From positions 1 to 5,688 of the forward strand of contig CAMLKX010000129.1 in NCBI GenBank assembly GCA_946480515.1: a DNA stretch of 5,688 bases, written 5' to 3'. A program made the position numbers and the translations under genes. Below are positions 1 to 5,337 of this stretch, piece after piece. Origin of the DNA: an uncultured Sphingomonadaceae bacterium. Its GTDB lineage: Bacteria; Pseudomonadota; Alphaproteobacteria; Sphingomonadales; Sphingomonadaceae. Every line of letters begins with the position of its first letter. Position 1 is the first letter of the stretch. The notes below the pieces were generated by a model. The model saw only the letters and a program-made list of their open reading frames with translations, was not told where the DNA came from and ran no database searches.

Positions 1-147
1 ACCGGCATCAACGCCTCGAACCCGATCTGGGAGATCGGCGACGCCTTCGGTCGCAACTCGGTCAGCGCCAACATCACCGACCAGTCGGGCGACGCGGTCA
101 CCAACAAGGGCGACGGCAACGCCGACTTCAACGAGCCGCGCTTCGGC
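1..147 (+). other. Compositionally distinct, unrecognised coding stretch fused in frame to manA
   Basis: Read in the manA frame, this stretch encodes about 49 residues rich in Asn, Asp and Gly (for example NITDQSGDAVTNKGDGNAD) that I cannot place in class I ManA. Among codons 1-50, 49 end in G or C; among the next 50 codons only 38 do. Normal ManA homology resumes around FGVDPSRQVGEIWF (142-183). The Asn/Asp/Gly-rich character resembles surface or secreted beta-rich proteins, but that is only an impression. It could be a chimeric assembly join near the contig end, a real in-frame recombination, or an atypical N-terminal extension. Confidence 0.55.
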
Positions 148-873
148 GTCGATCCCTCTCGGCAGGTCGGCGAAATCTGGTTCGAACCGCCGGAAGATCA
201 TCCACTCGACGTGATGGCGAAGTATCTGTTCACGTCGGAGCGGCTGTCGATCCAGGTTCACCCGGACGACGCGACTGCCCGCCAGCGGGGCTATCCGCGC
301 GGCAAGGATGAGTGCTGGATCATCCTCTCTACCGAGCCGGGCGCGGAACTCGGCATCGGGACGCTCAAGGCGATTGACGCCTCAGCGCTGATCGAAGCGG
401 CGGAGGATGGCAGCATCGAATCCATGATCGATTGGCGTCCCGCAAAGCCGTTCCAGTTCATCTACAACCCGGCTGGGACGGTACATGCGCTTGGGCCGGG
501 CCTCACCGTTCTCGAAATCCAGCAAGCGGTCGATCTCACCTACCGCCTCTATGACTACGGCCGGCCGCGGGAACTCCACCTCGCGGAGTCGCGCGACGTG
601 GTTGAGCCGCGCCCCCACCATCATCCCGCGGATCGCCTGATCGATCCCACGCATACTCAAATCCTTATCGAAGGACCACACTTCGGCGTCGCCTGGTGCG
701 CCGGCTCCGCCCCTCCGCTTCCGTCAGCTCGTGACATTCAGCTCCTGCCAATCGACGCACCGGCCGAGGTTGCCGGAGTCGAGATCAAGCCGGGCGAATG
801 CGCCCTCGTCGACAATCCGTCGGCCATTCGGTCGAACGGAGCCTATGTCCTCGCCTGGTCGGTGCCCGGCTGA
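1..873 (+). CDS. manA: Mannose-6-phosphate isomerase, class I (5' end outside the window or chimeric)
   Basis: Cupin-fold zinc enzyme that interconverts fructose-6-phosphate and mannose-6-phosphate in the cytoplasm, supplying mannose for GDP-mannose and polysaccharides. The frame is open from base 1 to the TGA at 871-873. Family signatures begin at GEIWFEPP (169-192), followed by SIQVHPDD, GKDECW, GTVHALGPG and QQAVDLTYRLYDYGR. The expected zinc ligands are all present: Gln and His of IQVHP (His codon 259-261), Glu of DECW (310-312) and His of GTVHA (484-486). There is no in-frame ATG, GTG or TTG before GTG 211, and starting there would lose the conserved GEIWFE block, so the real start must lie upstream. 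The first ~45 codons lack the KPWGR-type opening usual in this family and differ in composition (see separate entry). Identity is secure from about base 150 onward; the true N-terminus is not. Confidence 0.88.
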   Translation, partial: TGINASNPIWEIGDAFGRNSVSANITDQSGDAVTNKGDGNADFNEPRFGVDPSRQVGEIWFEPPEDHPLDVMAKYLFTSERLSIQVHPDDATARQRGYPRGKDECWIILSTEPGAELGIGTLKAIDASALIEAAEDGSIESMIDWRPAKPFQFIYNPAGTVHALGPGLTVLEIQQAVDLTYRLYDYGRPRELHLAESRDVVEPRPHHHPADRLIDPTHTQILIEGPHFGVAWCAGSAPPLPSARDIQLLPIDAPAEVAGVEIKPGECALVDNPSAIRSNGAYVLAWSVPG

Positions 874-943
874 GCATTCGAGGCTGCCATTGGCGGCCAA
901 CCATCACATCGCCGATTCTCCAGTGAGTTCCAGCGCTTATCGA

Positions 944-968
944 GCAACCTCGGCCCTGTCGGTGCGTT
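944..968 (+). promoter_or_regulatory. Candidate EcfG (general stress sigma factor) promoter, one mismatch
   Basis: GCAAC (944-948), 16 bases, then CGTT (965-968). This differs by one base from the GGAAC-N16/17-CGTT pattern known for EcfG promoters in alphaproteobacteria. It sits 31 bases before the ATG of the PA2169-family gene, leaving room for a short leader with the ribosome site at 989-993. The mismatch is in the conserved GGAAC box, so this is a candidate only. Confidence 0.4.
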
Positions 969-999
969 CAGCGGGCTCCCCCAAAGACGAGGACGAGAT

Positions 1000-1452
1000 A
1001 TGCTTGGCAGAAGCGACGAAATCGAAACCCTGAACACCCTCACGGCGACGCTGATCGACAGCGTGACTGGCTTCCAGGACGCAGCAGACAATATCGAGAA
1101 TCCTGCTCTTCAGCAGCGGTTCCGGGACTGGGCCCAACGGCGGGAACGGGTTGTCGAAGACCTCCGCGCTGAGGTCGCCCGTCTCGGCGGAGATGCGCGT
1201 GACTCCGGCTCAGTGCTGGGGAAGACGCACCAGCGCTTTCTCGACATCAAGGCGGCGGTCACCGGCCGTGATGAAACCGCGATCATCAACGAAGTCGAGC
1301 GTGGCGAAGACTATCTCAAAGGCAAGTTCGAGGGCGCATTGTCTGGGACGGAATTGTCACCGGAAAGCCGGGCAACGCTCGAACGGGCTTATCAGTCGGT
1401 TCGGCAGGGCCATGACGAGGTCAGCCAGCTGAAGCATTCGGTTAACGGCTGA
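1000..1452 (+). CDS. PA2169-family four-helix-bundle protein (DUF2383)
   Basis: Small soluble protein of 150 residues, almost entirely helical, with no signal peptide or membrane segment. It matches the DUF2383/PA2169 pattern: ETLNTLTATLIDSVTGF near the N-terminus (residues 9-25), LRAEVARLGG (55-64), then AVTGRDETAIINEVERGED (86-104) and a final SPESRATLERAYQSVRQGHD block (120-139). The family has a ferritin-like helical bundle with conserved acidic residues; its biochemical role is not established, and members are often found among stress-related genes. The ATG at 1000 is supported by GAGGA at 989-993, six bases upstream, and by good homology from the first helix. The gene stands alone: a 126-base gap follows manA, and a hairpin comes after the stop. 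The EcfG-like promoter upstream suggests stress induction, which is inference. Confidence 0.88.
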   Translation: MLGRSDEIETLNTLTATLIDSVTGFQDAADNIENPALQQRFRDWAQRRERVVEDLRAEVARLGGDARDSGSVLGKTHQRFLDIKAAVTGRDETAIINEVERGEDYLKGKFEGALSGTELSPESRATLERAYQSVRQGHDEVSQLKHSVNG

Positions 1453-1469
1453 CGAGAATTGAAGAACTG

Positions 1470-1501
1470 CGCGGGGTGGCTCTTGTCGGGCGCACCCCGC
1501 G
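1470..1501. terminator. Hairpin between convergent PA2169-family gene and tRNA-Ala, probable bidirectional terminator
   Basis: A perfect 9-bp GC-rich stem pairs 1470-1478 with 1493-1501 around a 14-base loop. Outer ACTG (1466-1469) can also pair with CAGT (1504-1507) across a two-base bulge. It begins 17 bases after the stop codon and lies just past the 3' end of the oppositely oriented tRNA. The T-tract is poor on both sides, so termination may be weak or factor-assisted. Confidence 0.6.
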
Positions 1502-1522
1502 TTCAGTTTGAACATCGGCGGC

Positions 1523-1598
1523 TGGTGGAGCTGAGGGGAATCGAACCCCTGACCTCTGCAGTGCGATTGCAGCGCTCTCCCATCTGAGCTACAGCCCC
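1523..1598 (-). tRNA. tRNA-Ala, anticodon CGC
   Basis: A complete 76-base cloverleaf reads on the minus strand from 1598 to 1523. The acceptor stem GGGGCTG pairs with CAGCTCC and includes the G3:U70 wobble that marks alanine tRNAs. The D-arm has GCTC/GAGC, the anticodon stem is CTGCA/TGCAG around loop ATCGCAC (anticodon CGC, reading GCG), and the T-arm is AGGGG-TTCGATT-CCCCT. The discriminator is A73 and the CCA end is encoded. Decoding GCG fits a GC-rich genome. tRNA genes can be integration sites, but I see no integrase or repeated tRNA end in this window. Confidence 0.97.
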
Positions 1599-1615
1599 GC
1601 GCCTCGGCTGGCGGT

Positions 1616-1644
1616 TCCATAGCCGCGCCTTCGGGCCCGCGCAA
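1616..1644 (-). promoter_or_regulatory. Candidate housekeeping promoter for tRNA-Ala
   Basis: On the minus strand, TTGCGC (1644-1639), a 17-base spacer and TATGGA (1621-1616) lie in the right place, so transcription would start about ten bases before the tRNA 5' end. Each box matches only three of six consensus bases. The stretch after the -10 is very GC-rich, as is usual for stable-RNA promoters under stringent control. Confidence 0.35.
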
Positions 1645-1690
1645 CTCCGCTTGTCAGCGAAACGTCCCGGCTCCGGCTGGGTCGATCGTC

Positions 1691-1715
1691 GGAACGGCGA
1701 GACGCCGAAATCGTT
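1691..1715 (+). promoter_or_regulatory. EcfG-type general stress response promoter
   Basis: GGAAC (1691-1695), exactly 16 bases, then CGTT (1712-1715). This is a full match to the GGAAC-N16/17-CGTT promoter recognised by the alphaproteobacterial general stress sigma factor EcfG. The start would fall near 1722, giving a leader of about 47 bases before the ATG at 1769. The promoter lies in a non-coding gap upstream of a sphingomonad SWFGD/DUF2171 gene, a sensible target. The match and placement are seen directly; the sigma factor assignment rests on the known consensus. Confidence 0.7.
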
Positions 1716-1731
1716 GAAATTTCTACCTGAT

Positions 1732-1745
1732 GGGCGGCTTCGCCC
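1732..1745 (+). promoter_or_regulatory. Small hairpin in the leader of the SWFGD/DUF2171 gene
   Basis: GGGCG (1732-1736) pairs with CGCCC (1741-1745) around a GCTT loop, between the predicted start site and the strong ribosome binding site GGAGGT (1759-1764). It could stabilise or shape the leader. It does not cover the ribosome site, so a regulatory role is speculative. Confidence 0.3.
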
Positions 1746-1768
1746 GACCAAATCATGTGGAGGTAACG

Positions 1769-2854
1769 ATGGCGTACAACCGATACGATCAGCGCCGCGG
1801 GTGGCGCGAAGGCGAGGCCCGAGGACGGCAAGGCTCGGACCGCTGGAGAGGCGGTAGTTCGGAGAATGAAGACCGCGACCGCGGGTTCTTCGAGCGGGCA
1901 GGCGATGAGATCGCCAGCTGGTTCGGCGATGAGGAAGCAGACCGCCGACGCCAGCGTGACAATATGGATCGCTACCGCGAAGACGAGCCCGGTGATTATC
2001 GCGGCCGCTCAAGCTGGGGCCGTCAGGAGGACGACCATGGCCGGTTCGGCGGCGGCCAGAGCTATGGACGCGGACGGGACGCCGAGCGCGATTATGGCCG
2101 CGGCTACCGGCGCGGCGGCGGCGAGTCCGGTGGGTTCAGTTCAGGGCCGCGTTATGCCGAAGGTCGTGAAGGTGGCTGGGCCGGTGGCGCTGGCTCATCG
2201 CAGTTCGACCAGCGCCGCGAACAGTTCGGCCGCCGTGATTATTCGTCGACCGGCGGCGGCGATTATCGCCCATTCTCCGGCGACGTCGGGCGATCGGACA
2301 GCTGGCAGGACCGCTATTATGGCGGAACCTCGCCCGGCTACCGCAGCAGCGCAGAAGAGTATGAGGCCGAGCGTGGCGCGGGCCGGTTCACGTCCGGCCG
2401 TCACGACCCGCACTATCACGAATGGCGGCAGCGCCAAATCGAGTCCCTGGATCAGGACTATGATGACTATCGCCGCGAGAACCAGTCACGGTTCGAGGAT
2501 GAGTTCTCGACATGGCGCGGCAATCGCCAGACCAAGCGCCAGATGCTCAGCCAGGTGCGCGATCACATGGAGGTTGTCGGAAATGACGACGAGCATGTCG
2601 GCAAGGTCGACCGGGTTTCCGGCGATCGGATCATCCTGACCAAGGGCGACGATCCGAGCGGCCGTCATCACTCGCTGATGTGCACACTGGTCGAGCGGGT
2701 TGAAGGCGATCGCGTGATCCTCAACACGACTGCCGAGAAGGCCAGGCAGCAGTGGCGCGACGATGATCGCGAACGCGCTCTGTTCGAGCGGGAAGACCAG
2801 GGCAGTGCCGGTCCCGGAATTCTCAACCGGAGCTTCTCGGGCACCTACCGCTAG
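1769..2854 (+). CDS. SWFGD-motif, low-complexity, DUF2171 domain protein
   Basis: A 361-residue protein of unknown function and of a type I associate with sphingomonads. There are three parts. Residues 39-54 hold a conserved segment ending in SWFGD (GFFERAGDEIASWFGDE). Residues ~64-212 are low complexity, rich in Gly, Arg, Asp, Ser and Tyr, with many RGG/GYGR-like stretches, and surely disordered. Residues 213-258 are charged and probably helical (HEWRQRQIESLDQDYDDYRR). Residues ~262-327 form a DUF2171 domain (HMEVVGNDDEHVGKVDRV...GDRIILTK), which looks like a PRC-barrel fold. There is no signal peptide or membrane segment. ATG 1769 is chosen over the in-frame ATG at 1730 because GGAGGT lies at 1759-1764, whereas 1730 has no ribosome site and sits only a few bases past the predicted transcription start. 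The EcfG promoter upstream implies induction under general stress; a role in coating nucleic acid or in condensation would be guesswork. Confidence 0.88.
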   Translation: MAYNRYDQRRGWREGEARGRQGSDRWRGGSSENEDRDRGFFERAGDEIASWFGDEEADRRRQRDNMDRYREDEPGDYRGRSSWGRQEDDHGRFGGGQSYGRGRDAERDYGRGYRRGGGESGGFSSGPRYAEGREGGWAGGAGSSQFDQRREQFGRRDYSSTGGGDYRPFSGDVGRSDSWQDRYYGGTSPGYRSSAEEYEAERGAGRFTSGRHDPHYHEWRQRQIESLDQDYDDYRRENQSRFEDEFSTWRGNRQTKRQMLSQVRDHMEVVGNDDEHVGKVDRVSGDRIILTKGDDPSGRHHSLMCTLVERVEGDRVILNTTAEKARQQWRDDDRERALFEREDQGSAGPGILNRSFSGTYR

Positions 2855-2875
2855 ATTGCTTCAGTAATAGCTCGG

Positions 2876-2903
2876 AAAGCCCGGCCGGAAACGGCCGGGC
2901 TTT
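2876..2903. terminator. Bidirectional intrinsic terminator with GAAA tetraloop
   Basis: A perfect 12-bp stem (AAAGCCCGGCCG at 2876-2887 with CGGCCGGGCTTT at 2892-2903) closes a GAAA loop at 2888-2891. GAAA is a very stable GNRA tetraloop. It lies 21 bases after the plus-strand stop (2854) and 10 bases past the end of the convergent minus-strand gene (2914). The stem's own A/T ends provide a short T run in each direction, so it can serve both genes. Confidence 0.88.
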
Positions 2904-2913
2904 CTTGTGACGG

Positions 2914-3771
2914 TCAAATGGTGGCGCAAGCCGCAGGATCGCCGGTCCGCAGTCCGGTCTGGAGCGCCTGCATCCGCTGGGCCGAACTTCCGTGAGTGAA
3001 GCTTTCCGGAACGACAACGCCCTGACTCTGTCGCTGGAGGGCATCGTCGCCGATCGCTTCCGCGGCTCTCAAGCCCTCTTCGATGTCGCCAGCCTCAAGC
3101 AGGTTCTGGTCTCGGGCAGCCCACACACCGGCAAAACAATCAGCCTGAAGCTCGACCTTGACCTGGACGGCATTGCCCTCAGTCCGGCTGGCGCGGGACT
3201 GAAGTTCCTGCGATCGATCGAGCGTGCCAAGCAGATGCTGGACATGGTGGCCGACCTCGTGGGCGATCACATACGCCATCGCGAAATCACCGGGAGCGCC
3301 GTACCGCTGCGACAGCTCGTTGAAGAAGCCGGTATCGAGGTAGATGCTTTGATCGGTCGGGCAGTAAAACGGACCCATCGCAGCCTGGGCTGCGCCGCAG
3401 CCGGATTGGCTTCCGCCCGAATAGAAGACGAGCGTGGTCGGACGGTACTGCTGTCCGTTTGCGGCGAAGATGTCGCTCCACCTCCGCTCAGTCGAACCAA
3501 GCACGCGCAGCATCACATCGCGCAGCGCCGGATCGAGGGTCGACTTGCCCGACGTGGCCTGCTGGCCCGGACCGGTCAGTAGGCCACCGCCGCCACCCAA
3601 GCTGGACAGGACGCAATAGCCAAGCAGGAGGACCAGCACTCCGACGATCCCGAACCGGCTGGCAACCAGGCCGAGGATCATGCCCGCTCCCCCGCCAAGG
3701 TTGAGCCCGCCGCCGCCCTGCCCAGTACGGTCCTGGAAATGCGAACTGGGGTCTTCGTCGCCTAATCGCAT
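2914..3771 (-). CDS. Membrane-anchored neutral zinc metallopeptidase, YpfJ family
   Basis: A 285-residue protein of the putative neutral zinc metallopeptidase family (YpfJ/KPN_02809 type). It begins MRLGDEDPSSHFQDR, continues through a Gly-rich stretch, and has one membrane segment at about residues 40-58 (FGIVGVLVLLLGYCVL). The catalytic domain should lie on the periplasmic side. The zinc motif is HEVGH at residues 171-175, with Glu172 as catalytic base; Glu207 in VELQADCFAG is the likely third ligand. GCGAAQAAMGPFYCPTDQSIYLD (~residues 125-147) is also typical of the family. Substrates are unknown. The start at 3771 is supported by AAGGAGG (3785-3779) seven bases upstream and by the family's usual opening; the longer reading from 3801 adds ten residues with no support. 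It is divergent from the 3-hydroxybutyrate dehydrogenase gene and convergent with the SWFGD gene. Confidence 0.93.
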   Translation of the reverse strand: MRLGDEDPSSHFQDRTGQGGGGLNLGGGAGMILGLVASRFGIVGVLVLLLGYCVLSSLGGGGGLLTGPGQQATSGKSTLDPALRDVMLRVLGSTERRWSDIFAANGQQYRPTTLVFYSGGSQSGCGAAQAAMGPFYCPTDQSIYLDTGFFNELSQRYGAPGDFAMAYVIAHEVGHHVQHLLGTLDRSQELQSRASRTEGNAVQVKVELQADCFAGVWAARDQNLLEAGDIEEGLRAAEAIGDDALQRQSQGVVVPESFTHGSSAQRMQALQTGLRTGDPAACATI

Positions 3772-3813
3772 GGTGCAGCCTCCTTCGCGTCCAATGCCCA
3801 AGAGCCGTTACGG

Positions 3814-3842
3814 TTGCAAAACCCGGCTGCTGCGGCGATCAA
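3814..3842 (+). promoter_or_regulatory. Weak candidate promoter for the 3-hydroxybutyrate dehydrogenase operon
   Basis: TTGCAA (3814-3819), 17 bases, GATCAA (3837-3842), ending 28 bases before the ATG. The -35 box matches four of six consensus bases and the -10 box three of six. A short palindrome, CCGTTACGG (3805-3813), touches the -35 box and could be an operator half. In the 99-base divergent spacer (3772-3870) this is the best candidate, but it is weak. Confidence 0.25.
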
Positions 3843-3870
3843 CGCCCCATCTCCACAAAAGGGAAGCGCG

Positions 3871-4656
3871 ATGTTCCTCAAGGGCAAGTCTGCGATCGTT
3901 ACTGGCTCTACTTCCGGGATCGGGTTGGCGATTGCAAAGGCACTGGCCGGCGAAGGCGCAAGCGTCATGATCAATGGCTTCGGCGAAGCGGACCAGATCG
4001 AGCAGGAGCGCAAGGCCATCGAGCAGGCGAGCGGAGCTCCTGCTCTTTATGACCCTGCGAACATGGAACGGCCGGAGGAGATCACGGCCATGGTTGCCCG
4101 TTGCGAAGCCGAGCTTGGCGGGCCGGACATCATCGTCAACAACGCCGGGATTCAGCACGTCGCGAGGATTGAGGAATTTCCGGACGACAAGTTCGAGGCG
4201 GTGATCCGGATCAATCTCAACTCCGCCTGGTACATGATGAAGGCCGCTGTTCCGCGGATGAAAGCCAAGGGGTGGGGCCGGATCATCTCGACCGCATCCG
4301 CCCATTCGCTCACGGCCAGTCCGAACAAGAGCGCCTATGTCATGGCGAAGCATGGCATTGCCGGACTGACGAAGACGATTGCGCTGGAGACGGCGACAGC
4401 GGGGATCACGGTCAACTGCATCTCACCAGGTTATGTGTGGACTCCGCTGGTCGAAAAGCAGATCCCCGACACGATGAAGACGCGGGGAATGACGCGCGAG
4501 CAGGTGCTCAACGATGTGCTGCTGTCCGCACAGCCGACCAAGCAGTTTGTCACTCCCGAGCAGGTTGCCGAGTTCGCCTTGTTCCTGTGCACCGATTCAG
4601 CCGCCTCGATCACCGGCGCCAACCTCAGCATGGATGGCGGCTGGACTGCACAATGA
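3871..4656 (+). CDS. bdhA: 3-hydroxybutyrate dehydrogenase (short-chain dehydrogenase/reductase)
   Basis: A cytoplasmic NAD-dependent enzyme that oxidises D-3-hydroxybutyrate to acetoacetate, a step in polyhydroxybutyrate and ketone-body use. It has 261 residues, normal for the family. The Rossmann motif TGSTSGIG is at residues 11-18, NNAG at 90-93, the catalytic set is Asn115, Ser143, Tyr156 and Lys160 (YVMAK), and the C-terminus is SMDGGWTAQ. Features favouring this subgroup over a generic SDR are the MFLKGKSAIVTGSTSGIG opening, NNAGIQHVARIEEFP, ASAHSLTASPNKSAYVMAKHG and the TPLVEKQI and QFVTPEQ segments. The start at 3871 agrees with homology and with AAGGGA (3859-3864); the in-frame ATG at 3814 would add 19 unrelated residues. 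It leads a probable operon, with its stop overlapping the next start. NAD preference is inferred from the family. Confidence 0.92.
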   Translation: MFLKGKSAIVTGSTSGIGLAIAKALAGEGASVMINGFGEADQIEQERKAIEQASGAPALYDPANMERPEEITAMVARCEAELGGPDIIVNNAGIQHVARIEEFPDDKFEAVIRINLNSAWYMMKAAVPRMKAKGWGRIISTASAHSLTASPNKSAYVMAKHGIAGLTKTIALETATAGITVNCISPGYVWTPLVEKQIPDTMKTRGMTREQVLNDVLLSAQPTKQFVTPEQVAEFALFLCTDSAASITGANLSMDGGWTAQ

Positions 4657-5288
4657 ACCGAACCGCCCGCCTTCCGATCCTGATTGCGGCAGTCGCCCTG
4701 CTCGCTGGTTGCGCATCTGCTGGGGGAGGGGGATCGGTCGCTGGCGGCGGGGCTGCGCAATGGCGTTCGGTCGCCACCGATCAGGATCGCGAACGGCTGC
4801 GGGACTGGCGTGGGGCCTGGATGAAGGCTCTCTCCGCTGCTCGCGCTGGAGGGCATTCAGCGGATCTTGAGCGCGAAGGCGTCCTGCTTCAGCCGGACGC
4901 GGCGCTCGGGGGAGGTTCCATTCCCAACGGAACGTATCGCTGCCGCACCATCAAAGTCGGCGCGAGGTCGGCTGGCCTGCTCAATTTCGTGAGCTATCCG
5001 GCGTTTCGCTGCCGCATCCGGCAGGAACAGGACGTGCAGGGCTTTGCGAAACTGAGCGGATCGCAACGCCAGGTCGGACTGATCTTCCCCGGCGACCAGC
5101 TCCGGCAAGTCTTCCTTGGAACATTGGTGCTGGCTGACGAGCGACGCGCGATGCAATATGGCCGCGATCCTGAACGCGATATCATCGGTTATGTCGAGCG
5201 GATCGGTCCCAATCGCTGGCGCCTGGTGATGCCCTCACCCAAGTTCGAATCCCTGGTTGATGTCCTTGAGCTGGTGCCTGCCCGCTAG
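4653..5288 (+). CDS. DUF4893 domain lipoprotein
   Basis: A 211-residue predicted lipoprotein of unknown function. The N-terminus is a classic lipoprotein signal: MNRTAR, hydrophobic LPILIAAVALLAG, then Cys20 in the lipobox LAGC, followed by a Gly/Ser linker. The mature part matches the DUF4893 pattern I recall from sphingomonads: WRSVATDQDRERLRDWRGAWMKAL, YRCRTIKVGARS, FVSYPAFRCRI, FAKLSGSQRQVGLIFP, RQVFLGTLVL and a final RWRLVMPSPKFESLVDVLELVP. It should be anchored to the inner or outer membrane, facing the periplasm. The ATG at 4653 overlaps the bdhA stop as ATGA, there is no strong ribosome site of its own, and the signal sequence starts right there, so translational coupling is likely. 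The frame runs open upstream to 4272, but that part lies inside bdhA and is an overlap artefact. Confidence 0.88.
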   Translation: MNRTARLPILIAAVALLAGCASAGGGGSVAGGGAAQWRSVATDQDRERLRDWRGAWMKALSAARAGGHSADLEREGVLLQPDAALGGGSIPNGTYRCRTIKVGARSAGLLNFVSYPAFRCRIRQEQDVQGFAKLSGSQRQVGLIFPGDQLRQVFLGTLVLADERRAMQYGRDPERDIIGYVERIGPNRWRLVMPSPKFESLVDVLELVPAR

Positions 5289-5337
5289 CTTCACTTGCGC
5301 CAGCCCCCCGCCCTGTGGCAGCCAAACGGAGTTCAGG

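Noticed and set aside
106..138. EF-hand-like residues (GDGNADFNE) in the odd manA head
   Set aside because: Asp, Gly and Glu spacing partly fits a calcium loop, but positions 1 and 3 are Thr and Lys rather than acidic or Asn ligands, and the segment is truncated by the window edge.
874..943. Terminator for manA
   Set aside because: Only a tiny TTGG/CCAA inverted repeat is present with no T-tract, so no terminator can be supported.
1503..2012. Minus-strand open frame of 169 codons across the tRNA and the SWFGD gene start
   Set aside because: It covers the tRNA gene and the antisense of a well-supported gene; its translation is Arg/Ser/Pro-rich shadow sequence typical of GC-rich DNA.
1866..2639. 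Plus-strand open frame of 257 codons inside the SWFGD gene
   Set aside because: Ala/Ser/Arg-rich shadow in a shifted frame; the SWFGD frame holds the conserved motifs and the good ribosome site.
2992..3582. Plus-strand open frame of 196 codons opposite the metallopeptidase
   Set aside because: It is antisense to a protein with intact catalytic motifs and has no recognisable domain of its own.
3805..3813. CCGTTACGG palindrome as a transcription factor operator
   Set aside because: Only four base pairs per arm and a single copy, which is easily chance; noted only within the weak promoter entry.
4272..4652. In-frame upstream extension of the DUF4893 reading frame
   Set aside because: It lies wholly within the 3-hydroxybutyrate dehydrogenase gene in another frame and resembles no protein; the lipoprotein signal starts exactly at 4653.
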